Source: Glycine soja (taxonomy: Eukaryota; Streptophyta; Magnoliopsida; Fabales; Fabaceae). Taken from it: 64,000 bases of DNA. Below the pieces are notes generated by a model. The model was not told the DNA's origin. It searched no databases and was given only the letters and a program-made list of their open reading frames with translations. Of this stretch, positions 11,363-23,100 are shown piece by piece (positions within the stretch are counted from its first letter, which is position 1; each line of letters opens with the position of its first letter). The DNA lies in NCBI RefSeq assembly GCF_004193775.1, contig NC_041008.1, positions 19,301,731-19,365,730 on the forward strand, in the 5' to 3' direction. Made by a program: the position numbers and the translations under genes.

Positions 11363-13304
11363 TCATTCATCAATTTCATCAGCATCATCTTCCTCATTGA
11401 ACTTCTCCTTTTGATTTATTGGTGTGCTAACAGATTTGCATTCCTCCATTTGAAACTTCTTCAAAATTTCTTTTGCATATTTCCTTTGACAGATTAACAC
11501 TTTAAGAAAAGTTAATGAAGGCTTATAGCCATACCGGGCCTCAAATGGAGTTTTATACTTCAAGATTTTAGTTGGAAGACGATTTTGCAGAAAAACTGTC
11601 GTGTTAGCTGGCTCCGCCCAAAATGTTTTAGGCAACTCCTTCTCATGCAACATGCATCTAGCCATCTCCATCACCGATCTGTTTCTTCTTTTACTAACCC
11701 CATTTTGCTCTAGAGTGTAGGGGGTTGTGAGTTGATGTTCAATTCCAACAATTTGATTTAAATTTTGTTGATATATATTTTTTCCCATTGTTAGATCTTA
11801 GACATCGAATCTTGCAACCACTTTGAGTTTCCACCATTTTCTTGAATTTCACAAATACTTGTAGTAATGGTGTTCTTTGAGGTCTTTTTGACATGTTCCT
11901 TTTTTTTCATGTTTAGCATTCTTTCAAGATGACAATAACCAAGTTTTTTGTGCTAGAGTTTCGTGGGTGTGACTTGAGTGAAATAGGTTGCATGCTTCTC
12001 CTCTGTTGGATCAAATGAGAAGCTTTTACCTCTCATTTTAACCCTTAGAACTTCTCGGCCAACAATGTCATAGATAAGGCAGTGTTGATGTTCAAAGGAC
12101 ACTTTAAATCCCTTTTTAATCAACTGACCTACACTTAGCAAGTTTTGGTCAATATCAGATACATAAAGAATATTTGATATTAATTTGGTACATGAACACG
12201 TTGAAATTGCAACGGTTCCTTTTTCTTTTGCAGAAATATAGCCACCATTCTCAATTCTGACCTTTGAGACATTAGTTGGCTTCAAATCCTTGAATAGAGC
12301 CTTATCATATGTCATGTGGTTCGTACAATCACTATCAATCAACCAACATTCAGAACTACTCCTCATCGAATAACACGTTGCAGTAAAAATATAATCTTCT
12401 TCCTCTTGCAACAACTTGGGCATCGGCTTCATGCTGCTGAACTTTGCTTCTACAAATTATAGCTTCGTGTCCAAGCCGATTGCACTTGCTACACTTTGCG
12501 TCTGGTCTTTTCCAACATTTGTATGGTGGGTGACCCAATTTTCCGCAATGTTGACAAGGTGGATAATTTTTCTTTTTACCCTTACCTTTGTTTTGGTTGT
12601 TTGCACTATTTTCACTGCTTGTTGGCTGGTTCTTCTTGACATATTTCTTTCTACTGGATTCAGCATGATGGTGCTTGGCTGGTAAAGCACCTTCAACTGC
12701 ACCATCTTGTCTCATCAACCTCCGCTGCTCTTGGGACTGCATAGCACTTACAAGTTTTGCCAATGTAATCTTTGACAGATCCTTAATTAGTATTTTCCAA
12801 TGAAGCAATAGAAGCTTCAAATTTTTCAAGGGCAATCACCAGTATTTTATGAACTATTCTTGAATCAAAAAATTCAGAGCCTAGCAACCTCACCTTGTTA
12901 GCAATGCTAAGAAGTTTGTTTGCATACTCCTTGATTGTTTTATACTCCTTCATTTTTTGCATTTCAAATTCTCTAATCAGATTCATGGCTTGCATTCCCT
13001 TGATCCTTTCATCTCCTTCATATTCATCCTTGAGGAAATTCCAGTCTTCAAATGCTGATTTGATTGTCATGATTCTGGTGAAAATGTCCTGTGAAACAGC
13101 AGCAAACAAGGTAGCCTTCGCCTTTGACTTTCTAGCTTTCCTCTCCTTTTGATTTTTAATTTGAGCCATAGTTGGATTGGCTGGTAAAGGAAAAACTTCA
13201 TAGTCTTCCTCAACAGTTTTCCAGAGATCATTTGCCTCCAAATGAGTCTCCATTATTGCTGCCCAGATGTGATAGTTATCACCATCAAACACAAGGAGTT
13301 TCAA
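11363..13304 (-). pseudogene. Copia-1 gag-pol remnant
   Basis: Broken polyprotein. Gag starts near 13,304 (MKLLVFDGDNYHIWAA) and has the UBN2-type gag core. A frameshift near 12,790-12,830 moves the frame to a segment with two CCHC knuckles (CQHCGKLGHPPYKC and CSKCNRLGHEAIIC). The protease region follows in another frame, with WLIDSDCTNHMTY, where the usual DSG is changed to DSD. The integrase core is reduced to its C-terminal part (HQLTTPYTLEQNGVSKRRNR through AEPANTTVFLQNRLPT). At about 11,500 the integrase segment PSLTFLKV joins directly to the RT C-terminal block AKEILKKFQMEECKSVSTPI, so the YVDD-containing RT core and RNase H are deleted. It cannot make a working polyprotein. Confidence 0.9.
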
Positions 13305-13409
13305 AATCCATCTATTTGATGAATTGAAGCAAAGTTTATAGGCTTTTTTTGTGTGGGTTGTACTGGTTCACTCACAGGTCCCTCTAAGAAAAAGGCTCTT
13401 GATACCAAT

Positions 13410-13714
13410 TGTAAGTTTTGTGGCAGAAAATTATAATAAACAAAGGGGAGTAGAAAGATAATAAGTATGTGGAGGAAATAAAATGATTTTATTTTAAATC
13501 AAATTGTTCTCAACAACAATATAATAAATAACAAAAGATAAACTAATCAGATAATAAGATTTCATCAAAACAGAATATTAATAAAACTATTGACTAGGCT
13601 AATTCATTAAAACTGACTTGCTCCTAAAATATAAGAAACCAACTTATTTACTAAATTCTATTTTATAAGTTGAAAAATAAAATATTATGCAATTACAAAA
13701 TTATATCTTTAACA
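13410..13714 (-). repeat. Copia-1 5' LTR
   Basis: A 305-bp partner of 10,920-11,222, next to the primer-binding site. AATAA follows immediately at 13,715-13,719. Confidence 0.93.
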
Positions 13715-13719
13715 AATAA

Positions 13720-15640
13720 TGATCAAACCACTATCGGATACAAAACTTGGGCACTACAAAATCATCCACAAATTCTATTGTCATTTATTAATCAATGCAT
13801 AAAACAAAAATTAAATTATAATTTTAGTCCACCAATAATTCTTAATTCAAGATTATGGTTGTTTTTTGTTTTTTTTCCACGATTTTGGTTTCTTATTTTA
13901 AAAAATATATAATTTTAGTCTAATCTTTAATTTTGTATATAAATTTTTTATTATATCTTAAATAAATATGTTAAGTTTAAGATTCAATTGGATCAAAATA
14001 ATTTAAAATAATATAAAATTAATGATTAGATCAAAATTGTGATTCTTTTAAATGAAAAATCAAAATTTTGAGAAAAAAAATAAAAGTTTAAAATGGTGGA
14101 TTAAAAATTATAGGGATCGAAAATTTAATTTACCCTAAAATAAAAAAGGATTTAAAATAACAAGTGTGATTCAAAAACAACGAATAGTGATAGAATACCT
14201 AATAATTTCTGGGCGAAACCAAGCTTTGAACGTAATCCGTTTTTTTTTTTATCGAAAAAAGAAATATATATTATAACTAGCACAAGAAATTGAACGTAAT
14301 CCGTAGCATAGATCCAACATACGTTGCTGGAAATTAATTTCACGTGTCTCCACTGTATTATCTCCCCCATTGTATAAAATTGCTTGCACTAGATGATATG
14401 AGGACACGGCTATTCTCAAACATACACAATGGTAATAATTGGCAATCATGTCCCGCGCAATCAATTTGATGATAAAAAATATAGCAATCTTGCTTTCAAG
14501 CTCCCATGTAGATCTCCCGCAGTGTTGCTCCACACAATTTTGGCTAGTGATATCTTTTTTCTCTAAGCTACTTCGTCCTTTGATCCTCATTGGACGAGCC
14601 TTATGGGCCAGGTTCTCACGTGTAAGCAATTCACTAATACACCAACTATAATAATACCCCTCAGAGGCAGAAATTCAAATGTATGGTCAAAATGATGTGT
14701 TTGGTTTAAAAGAAAGAAATGAATAATTTTAAAAAAATTTAAAATAAAGTGTAAGAAGTATATTATTCCTCTTCTTTAAAACAAACAAAACAATAGTATG
14801 AAAGTGAATTAAATTGAGATGTCTAAAGGTAGGGACCGATCCACCTATTGTAGTGATTGCTACCGCTAGTTGTTTTTTTTTTTTACTTGTATGTGGAATA
14901 AAAAAACACTTGTCCCTATAAAAAAAAATAAGTATTATTTCAATAAGATGATTTTTTTAAATATATAAAAAATATAAGAAATAAAAAAGAGAGGACAAAT
15001 TGATATTATTTTATCAATAAAATAAAATGTATTATATATTTATTTTTGAATTATTCTTTTGTCATGTATTTTGTAAAAATTTATCATATTTTTTTAGAAA
15101 TATTATAAATTAAATTTCGTCCCTAATAATAAAAATTATTGTATTCGTGAGTGCCTAAAGATGTGTTTAATTTAAAAGAATAAAAAAAAGTGTAAAAGTG
15201 AATTGAGATGAGAAGATGTGAAATATTTAAATTATAATAATGTATAGAAATGTGAGATTTATATTAATTTTTAAAATTTTAATCTCACATACACATAAGT
15301 ATAAATCAACCAAACATTCCATAAGTCCTTTAATATAATATTATAAAACATTGTAAAATTGAAGTTGTATACTCGTAGAATATATAACACTAAAACTAAA
15401 GTAATATATAAATGTTCTGATTTCATATGATTTTAGAAACACAAGCTATAATCTAATCATACTGGTAGGTTTGGACACAAAATTAATCAAATAAATCTAC
15501 AAATCATGGGTTTGATTTGATTTTCAATTTTTAAGAGATTTTTTATTTTTAATTATTTTGAATAGTTTTGAAAATTTGAACATCCAATTCAAACTCATTG
15601 AAAAATTATATCTAAGAAACTCCCCCAAACACAAAATTAA
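13720..15640. other. AT-rich intergenic DNA
   Basis: No gene recognised. A 126-residue open frame on the minus strand (14,249-14,629) has no domain and crosses low-complexity sequence. Two CACGTGT motifs, near 14,341 and 14,607, are not near any gene start I can identify. Confidence 0.55.
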
Positions 15641-15933
15641 TCAAACAAAGACTACTAGAGACATTCCTTCCTTAATATATGAGATTACAGAATAAATAAA
15701 ATCAATCAAATCAGTTAAGTAAATATAAGTAACAGATCTGTCTGAAAAAGAAAAAGGTAAGTTTCCCTCCAAAATAAAAGAACAAAACGTATACAAATTC
15801 CTAACATGCAGCCCACGTATAAAACAACTTGTCAATCATGCAGGTTAACAAAGGAAAACCTTAAATAACAAAAAGAAGAAGAAAACTTTCATGATACAAG
15901 AAGAAGCGGTTCAGCTTAAAAGAGAAGCTTGAA

Positions 15934-16605
15934 TCAGCCGTGGGCGGGGATGGGCGGTGCGGCGGGAGGAGGGACGGCGACAGCGGCGCGGAGGATGGAC
16001 AGGAACCCGGCGGGCTGGGACGTGTCGCCCTCGTCGAGGAAGAGGTCCTCGGGGACCCTGAGGGCGGCGTGCGCGGCGACGAGGGCGACGGAGACTGTGA
16101 AGGCGGAGACGAGGAGGGAGCCAAGAGGGGAGAGGAACAAAAAGATGAAGGTGGTGGCTAGGAGGAGGGAGAGCGTCTCGAAGTCGGAGAAGGTGCGGCC
16201 GAGGAGCTGGAGGGGGCGGTCGTTGGGGCGGAGGAGGTAGAGGAAGAGCCAGGAGGCGAGGAGGGCGAGGAGAAGGACGAGGGAGAAGGGGCTAGTGAGG
16301 AGGGACACAGCGAGGATGAGCGTGACAACGATGTAGTAGTTGATGCGGAAGTAGGAGATGTTGTGGCGGATGCGGACCGTGGCTTCGGAGAACGATAAGG
16401 GCTTCGAGATGGCGCTGCGGTCCAGGACTTCCGGCCACGGCCGCCGGTTCGAGAGCCTCTGCCGGAGGGAATCCGAGGCTAGTGAGAGGAGGAAGCGGAA
16501 TGCGGATTGCGGTTGTTGCGTTTCGGTGGTAATTTGATTAGGGTTTGAGACTGGGAGAACTTTTACTTGTTGTTGTGGGGAGGGATTGGGAGAGGGAGAA
16601 GCCAT
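15934..16605 (-). CDS. PRA1 family protein (prenylated Rab acceptor)
   Basis: Small membrane protein of the secretory pathway (ER, Golgi, endosome) that binds prenylated Rab GTPases and helps vesicle traffic. Single coding exon, 223 residues. I start at 16,605 (MASPSPNPSPQQQ) rather than the in-frame Met 20 codons upstream, because PRA1 proteins normally begin with a short polar N-terminus; the upstream Met cannot be excluded. The signature HNISYFRINYYIVV is at about residues 81-94. It is followed by a hydrophobic hairpin at about 91-125 (LTSPFSLVLLLALLASWLFL), a polar turn RPNDRPLQ, a second hairpin at about 144-182, and a proline/alanine-rich tail. Layout and length match the plant PRA1.B group. 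The 3' UTR probably runs to about 15,640. The gene is much more GC-rich than its surroundings, which creates long spurious open frames on the other strand. Confidence 0.94.
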   Translation of the reverse strand: MASPSPNPSPQQQVKVLPVSNPNQITTETQQPQSAFRFLLSLASDSLRQRLSNRRPWPEVLDRSAISKPLSFSEATVRIRHNISYFRINYYIVVTLILAVSLLTSPFSLVLLLALLASWLFLYLLRPNDRPLQLLGRTFSDFETLSLLLATTFIFLFLSPLGSLLVSAFTVSVALVAAHAALRVPEDLFLDEGDTSQPAGFLSILRAAVAVPPPAAPPIPAHG

Positions 16606-16739
16606 GTTGTTGTTGTTATTGAAAAATAAGTGAGAGAATGGAGAAGGTTTTGATGGGTTTCTCAATTTGGTTGAAGGAAATTAAATGCAACTATGAAAGG
16701 ATGGAAGAAGGAAAAGAAATAGAATATAGATTATTAGAT

Positions 16740-17497
16740 TTGCTTCTTTTTTTTGGCTATTCTAATTTGGCTTTCTTCATGTCTATTCTAGAGCTATTAC
16801 TATAAAATACTCAAAAAAGGTTTATATTTAACCTAATTATAATTGTAATCTTACAATAATACACTTACTTGTATGAAAGAATTCTAAGAAATTGATGGCT
16901 GATCGTAATTTCTCTATTCAACCACAGCTTTTTTAAACCATGAAATGCAACGTTTTCTACTTGGAGCAGACTTTTCTCTCTAAGTGTTCTTTTCTTTGGC
17001 CATTGGACAGCTTGTTACAAATCTTCCCGTGATCCTCTCAATGTTATTGAAGTTGGTCCGGGTTCAATCGGGATGTAGTCAGTATCTTCCTGAATTGATC
17101 GAATAAGTTGAACTGCATGTATATTATTTTAAGTATTTAATTATAAGATGAATGTAATAAAATGAATAATATTGCATACAAGAAAACGTGTAATTAGGAT
17201 GAAATGGTTGATGTTATATGAACTAATAAGCAGGTTATTGATTCTAATACCATGCGTGGTATTTGAGTGTATTCTCGTGTCAAGCGTCAACATGCACTTC
17301 CTAATAGCATAGAAATATGAGATTACATACATCACAATACTTGACTCTAGCTCACAAAAAATAAATACAAATTATTGGTAGATTTTTTGGTTACAAAATT
17401 ATCGGTATACGTAGATTTAAATCCTAGATAAGATATTTTACATATAGAATTAACTAATTTACTAATAAAGAATAAAGTAACATGTTTTTCTTTTCCT
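16740..17497. other. Intergenic DNA
   Basis: Lies upstream of PRA1 and includes its probable promoter. AT-rich, with no coding signal or repeat that I can support. Confidence 0.55.
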
Positions 17498-18794
17498 TCA
17501 TTTGGACTCGAATACCATGATAGTCCCGTTCAATGCACAATTATAGCCCTGCACAAGAAAACAAATAAAGCACAAATATATCATCAAAAGAGAGAGAGAA
17601 AAAAAGTCAATTAATTGTAAATTAAGCTAAAGCTAATGAACTCTGTACTCTCATGGAGAATAAGTGAATGTTCTACTGTATCTAAAAAGTAAAACAATTT
17701 AAAGAATTAATTAGTATTTAGATAACTTGCCTCTGTGTTATAGAATTTTAAGAAGAACCGTGACTTGGGCACCGACAACTTGGTTGCAAGAACGCAGGCA
17801 ATTTTAGCACTCATGCATCAGATGCAATTTGTTGTAGATTTTTTTATTCGAAGATAGATATTATGTTTTTATAACAACTCATGCATCAGATGAAATAAGT
17901 CTCGTAATATTTGTTACGAATAAAAAAAACCGTAAAAAGTAAACTGTGTCGAGGAAAAATGAAATCTTGTCTAGGTTGTTTTTTCTTCTTTCCTTCCCTT
18001 TTGGCTAAAGTCCCACGAGAAAATATTGTTTCTCTAACCTTAGAAGTCTATAATGGTCATGCAATTGAACATGCACAAGATCTTAAACTGGCTGTGACCA
18101 CTACCAACTAAATGATTTCCCCTTAACTACAAAGAAATACAGTTATGACAAGGAAAAGACAAGGATGGGGTGAAATAATTTTCATGAATTGATTTTTAAC
18201 TTAATTCTATATATAAAACACATCAACGCTATAAATCAATATCCAAGGTGGAAAATTAATTAATCATGGTCATATATACATATCATAGAAAGAGCGGGAT
18301 GTTAGTTTTTTTCATGTAAGTACCCCATGTCTTCAGGTATCAAGCATATGCGGTTTGTTATCTGAATATTTAGTTAGGATACTTTGTTATCATGTGGAAA
18401 AAACTGTTTTTGATGTGTTCCATATTCTGTTGTAATCATTATCCCACGTTGCTCTGATAGGTTTCTAAATCCGCTCTTTCTTTCATATACTAACACCATC
18501 GAGTACGAGTGAACAAGGGTATGAAATCACAATCAGTTACGAAGTTGCCGTGGAGCAAAACCGCTGCCCCCACGAATGTTCAGAACAACAGCAACAATGA
18601 CTGGAGGTTGGTTATGTCTCTTTTAGTTTCTGTTGATCGTTTAGATCCTTTAATGATAAATTTACAGGGGAAAGTATTCATAAAGACTCATGTGTGCGCG
18701 TAAGGGTGGCGACGGTGGAGATGACTTGGGAGAGTATCGAAGAGATGTCTAAACCATTAAGGCTAACATTAGTTGAAAGGGTGATGACCGGAAT
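17498..18794 (-). pseudogene. Decayed MIF/D-dopachrome-tautomerase-like gene (copy of the MDL gene downstream)
   Basis: Remnant of a second MDL gene about 2.2 kb from the intact one and in the same orientation. Exon 1 sequence at about 18,700-18,794 reads TLSTNVSLNGLDISSILSQ, aligning with LSTNVNLDGVDTSSILSE of the intact gene, but the start codon is ATT. Only the 3' half of exon 2 remains (17,731 to about 17,830; LATKLSVPKSRFFLKFYNTE). Exon 3 (17,498-17,548) reads GYNCALNGTIMVFESK then stop, changed and extended compared with GSNFGWNGSTF. The GC donor at 17,729-17,730 is kept. Sequence at about 18,500-18,690 is unrelated to the MDL intron and may be an insertion. Probably non-functional. Confidence 0.8.
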
Positions 18795-19725
18795 CTTCAG
18801 TTCACCGTTCACCGTTGCTTAATTATGATCAACTCACATTTCTTTCTCCAACAACCACCACACAGTCCTGTATGTAATCCTTTTGGCAAGCCTTTTTGTA
18901 AAAACAATTACTTATCTATCACCCGTCCCAATTTATTTACCAATATACATTCTACACTGATTCCCTTGTATATATAATAATTTTGATACAAATTAAATAA
19001 TTATTAAAAATTGAATATAATTTTAAGAAAAGTAACATCTTTGTATAATTTAGTTAAAATTATAATTTTTTAAATAATTTTCATAATTTCCACATTAATT
19101 TTAAAGTTGTTTTAAAAAATTATGTAAAGTCATTTGAACATATTTTAAAATGCATTCCATCGTTAACTTATTACATTAAACATTGAATGTAATTAACACT
19201 TATTAATCTCTTATCCTATCCTAGTCTGGTATCATATCTTATTAACGACTCCTGAAATTAAACGATAGAGATTCCTAAAAATTAAGGATACTTTAAGCTA
19301 ATTGTGCTATTTAAAGTTCAAAGGGACAAATTTCTTTAGTTAAGCTAATTCGTATAAAATAAAATCAACTGATTAGAAATTTAAAAGCAACCATTAATCT
19401 ATTCTTGGAACTACAAAATAATACCGTAATAATAGCAAAAGGATCCGTCATGTATCACCAAAGTCTCAAGTTTAACCATGCATAATTCTAATTCACCACT
19501 AAAAAGACGCTCATCTTAAGGTCACCAGATAATGTTTGTCCAGTGATTGCATCTTATACATATAGGACCCCCAGTTGTCCTTGAACATAATCCAATTACG
19601 ATGGCATAATGTCCTCAAAGGGGGTATATGAAATTCAGAGTACTTTTTACAGATAAAAAAAGTTCTAAAACAGAATCACGAGTTCATCCGACATCCATGG
19701 CATCGTTACCAAGATAACTCGGAAT
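18795..19725. other. Intergenic DNA
   Basis: AT-rich spacer between the decayed and intact MDL genes. The part next to 19,725 should contain the 3' UTR of the intact gene. Nothing else is supported. Confidence 0.55.
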
Positions 19726-21477
19726 TCAGAATGTAGATCCATTCCATCCAAAATTGGAACCCTGCAGAACAAACAAAGCACTATCAATATTTCAGTATAA
19801 GCAAAGAATTTGTGACCAATTTGCATAGAAAAAATTTGGTAGTTAGCATCAAAAAGAAATTTGGTTGGATTGTAGCTTATAGTGGCTACTATGAAGTCTA
19901 GAATAGTGAGGATTTATTTACATGACCTAGTGCTGGTGTAAAGCATGCAAACATTGTGCATATTCTTGACTCTGATGGGCCTAAACAAAAAGGAAGAATG
20001 GAATAAGAGGATGCAAGGTAAGGACCCTTCTTTTATGAAGAACTCTCAAGTCTAGATACTTGCCTTAGTGTCATAAAACTTCAAGTAGAATCGGGACTTC
20101 GGCACAGACAACTTGTTTTCGAGAATTGAAGCAATGCCAGCACTGAGTTTCTCGTTCACGTCAGGGCTAAGACCACCAATGGACACCAATTCACCGTAAG
20201 CTGCTGGCTGCTCACTCCCACCATGAGATATAGGCACTGATCCTTTCAATACAATCATCACATACTGCAAAATCAATAAAAAAAAATGCATAATCAAAAG
20301 GCTTAAAGACAACCCAAATAAATAACAAGAAGAAAATTTCATAGCAAAGCAAGGGGAATAGAGTAGGAAAAAAACAAGAAGAAAATATCAAACTTAATTT
20401 TAATAGATTAAATTAAACCACAAAAAGCCCATGTTATGTATCTATTGACTATAACTCCATCCATGGTAGCAGCATCTCTCAAATAGCATCCTAAAAATCC
20501 ATTCAAGAAGCTAGTGGTTTTAAACTAGCAGTTTAACAAATACAGGATTGAAATCACAAAATATAACAAATTTATATTGCAAACATAAAGGTAAACCAAA
20601 AGAGTATGTCAGCAGATGTTACTGAATCATGTTCAACACAGAAATGAGAAAGCTTAACATGACACATTATAGACTACAGCAACATTACAATCAATCACAA
20701 CACACATATGCTACATGCAGAACTAACAACATAATATGTTATTATCTATTTTCTACTACTTCGTAATAACATACATACATGCATACATACATACATGTAT
20801 ATACAACGCTAAAACCACCAATTCATTTCAATTCAATTGAAAAGAAACTATACCAAGTTATCACAAGGTCAAAACAGAGAAAATTACACAACATATCAAT
20901 ACGGGATCAAATGTGCCATAGGCAGACCGTCCAAGGGTTACCTATCCTTTTATGCTTCAAACAAAATAACAGAGAAAACCATTTTCATTTCCACTTCATT
21001 CATAGATACCAAAAAGACTTTCACCCAGCAAAGTAAAATTGAAGTCTCAATTCACAATCCAACCCGATTCTCAAAACAATTTTTCTATCACTACTATACC
21101 CATATAACCAGAAATGAAGAATTAACAAGAATCCTAAACACGAGAAACTACAAAAGAAAAGGGGAGAGTCCCTGAACTAATCACTAATTTGCATCCATTT
21201 AATCAACAACAATTGCATAAATATTAAATTAAAGTGAAGTGTTGCAGTAGGAAGAGAGAATGAAAGCATGAAAACCCAGAAAACGGAAACTTCAGAAAAT
21301 CGAAAGCACATGAAAAGACGTCATATGGAAGCGTTAGAGGGAGTGAGAGTAAGAGAGTTAACGTACGGCCTCGGGTTTGCCGATGATGCTGGCGACAGTT
21401 GAGGTGGCTTCGGAGAGAATGGAAGAGGTGTCGACGCCGTCTAGGTTAACGTTGGTGGAGAGGTTGAGGCACGGCAT
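19726..21477 (-). CDS. MIF/D-dopachrome tautomerase-like protein (MDL)
   Basis: Plant homologue of macrophage migration inhibitory factor, a small trimeric protein of the tautomerase superfamily. Plant MDLs have weak tautomerase activity and have been linked to immunity and flowering. Exons are 21,367-21,477, 20,064-20,264 and 19,726-19,761 (348 nt, 115 residues, the normal family length). The N-terminus MPCLNLSTNVNLDG leaves the catalytic Pro after Met removal. The core has YVMIVLKGSVPISHGG and KLSVPKSRFYLKFYDTKGSN; it ends FGWNGSTF with no peroxisomal SKL. The second intron has a GC donor (AAG|GCAAGT at 20,062-20,063). The nearby GT alternative three bases further on puts exon 3 out of frame and loses the conserved tail, so GC-AG is well supported. 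Intron 1 is about 1.1 kb and contains a CATA microsatellite. Confidence 0.95.
20769..20803. repeat. CATA microsatellite in MDL intron 1
   Basis: About eight imperfect ACAT/CATA units with a few substitutions (CATGCATA, CATGTATA). Ordinary simple repeat. Confidence 0.8.
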
Positions 21478-22916
21478 CGTTTCACTCTGCAACTGTTGAA
21501 TGTCAAAGGTGAAAGGTTAAAAAAATCTGTCTTCATTAGTCAACTCTCTTTTTATCTACCAGAAAAGAAATGTTTTAAAATGTCCAAAATGCCCTTAACA
21601 TAAACCTACATTTTTTACTTCCTGCACCTCCTTAAGCATGCCTCCATTTCAAAATCGTGAATCCACAACATACTAGTTTTTTATTCTTTCAAAACGGGCT
21701 TTCCATAAGGTTAGTAACATTCTTCTAGAATAGTCTTTTGAGAAGCATCCTTTCTCTCAAGCAAACAAAATTCTCACTTATGGACCATATAACAATGTAA
21801 GAGATGATTTAATAGTGACGTTAACAAGTCTTACGAGAATTATTGATTACGTAACAAGTGAATAAATTATTAATATTTTTATTATGTCATTATTTAATAT
21901 TGTTATTTAATAGCAAGATTTAAGATGAAAAAAGCTCTTTAAAAAATTAAAATCAAAACAAAAATCTTTAAACAACTTAAAAGATTCTCTATTTTATTGA
22001 GATCAAAAGGTTATTTCAATATTAAAAAAGCACCTTTTAAATTTTAAAATCTTATATTTAATATTTCAATTAAAGTTCCAACTCCTTTATTTTAGCGTGC
22101 TACGAATTGAATTACGGGGGAATTGTGTTGGAATTGTGTATACATGAAATTCTGCAGATTTTTCTTTGATTGCCCTTCAATAATTTTAAAGGCTTATACT
22201 TGGACACGATTTTATTTTTTTACAAACCAATATCTTTTTGTAACGGTTACTTTTAAAAAATTAAGGATTTTTTCTCTTTAATATTTTTTATACTCATGAA
22301 TTTACTTATTTAGTAAGAATACTGTATTTTTCATATATATAAAATCATCTAATTTTGAATTATTACATGTAATAAGATTATTAAATTTTATATAATAATT
22401 ACTTTAAAAGTTATTTATAAATGATTTCTAATTGATTCATGATCTAAAAGTTTTTATAATAGTGTATCAAAATTAATTAAACTCTGTATTAATTATTTTA
22501 ACAATGTACTTTTAGGTACAAAGATTATTTTCTATGATATGAACTGACTTTAGAAATTACTGAAACTTTTAGAGAAAGATTATAATTAATTTGGAAAGAT
22601 TCAAAATTTGAACCCAGGGATAAAAAATATATAAACAAATAAACATTTCACAGAATTTTCTAATAGGAACAGTATTCCTCCATTGGGAAACGACTTTTTT
22701 TCTTTTACATAGATATGGGAATTGACTATGGATTAGTACAAAGTAGTACTAGTAAATTTTTTTATTTCTATTTTTGCGAAAATTCTACTCGAATTATAGT
22801 CAATTAAATAGTCATTAGTTGCATGAGTTGACGACGCAAAGTGACTGACTCTTTTTCTTCACCTATTTAAGATTTTGGAGCCAAGAAAGCGTACATAACA
22901 TGTTTGTCCTACAAAT
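21478..22916. other. Promoter side of MDL and AT-rich intergenic DNA
   Basis: The first bases are the MDL 5' UTR and promoter. The rest is AT-rich with no coding signal. It ends at TAA, just before the CACTA terminus at 22,920. Confidence 0.55.
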
Positions 22917-22919
22917 TAA

Positions 22920-23100
22920 CACTACTAAAAAAAAATCATTTTAGAAAAATATTACGGGCAGAATTGTAATAAATTTATTAATAACAAAAACGGTTTTAAA
23001 ATAACCGTATTAAAATTATGAATTTAAAGACGGGTTATTTGAAAAAACGTCGTTATTGAATGTTACACTTTTTTTTTCTTTTTTTTCTCTCATGAGACAG
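22920..23100 (+). mobile_element. CACTA-type transposon left end
   Basis: Starts CACTACTAAAAAAAAAT and continues with hairpin-like subterminal repeats (ACGGTTTTAAAATAACCGT and GACGGGTTATTTG/AAAACGTC). The subterminal block from about 23,010 aligns with the reverse complement of the terminus at 32,622 (shared AAAATT.TGA.TTTAA..ACGG, then GAAAAAAC). No right end with a matching TAA duplication was found, so the extent of this element is unknown. Confidence 0.65.

Larger units (their letters stand above)
10920..13714 (-). mobile_element. Copia-1: internally deleted Ty1/copia LTR retrotransposon
   Basis: An LTR retrotransposon read on the minus strand, 2795 bp, flanked by the 5-bp duplication AATAA (10,915-10,919 and 13,715-13,719). 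The LTRs are 10,920-11,222 and 13,410-13,714, each TGTTAAAGA...CTTACA on the minus strand. Next to the 5' LTR (right) is a primer-binding site, TGGTATCAAGAGCC near 13,393-13,406, which is the usual initiator-tRNA-Met site with one extra A. Next to the 3' LTR (left) is a purine tract, GAGAAGGAG, at 11,223-11,231. The interior is about 2.2 kb, less than half the usual copia length, because most of the reverse transcriptase is missing. Numerous LTR differences imply an old insertion. Confidence 0.93.

Noticed and set aside
15929..16240. Plus-strand open frames of 73-103 residues across the PRA1 gene
   Set aside because: They are antisense shadows of the GC-rich PRA1 coding exon; low-complexity Gly/Arg/Glu composition and no domain.
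20060..20064. GT donor a few bases inside MDL intron 2
   Set aside because: Using it puts exon 3 out of frame and destroys the conserved GSNFGWNGSTF tail; the GC donor fits.
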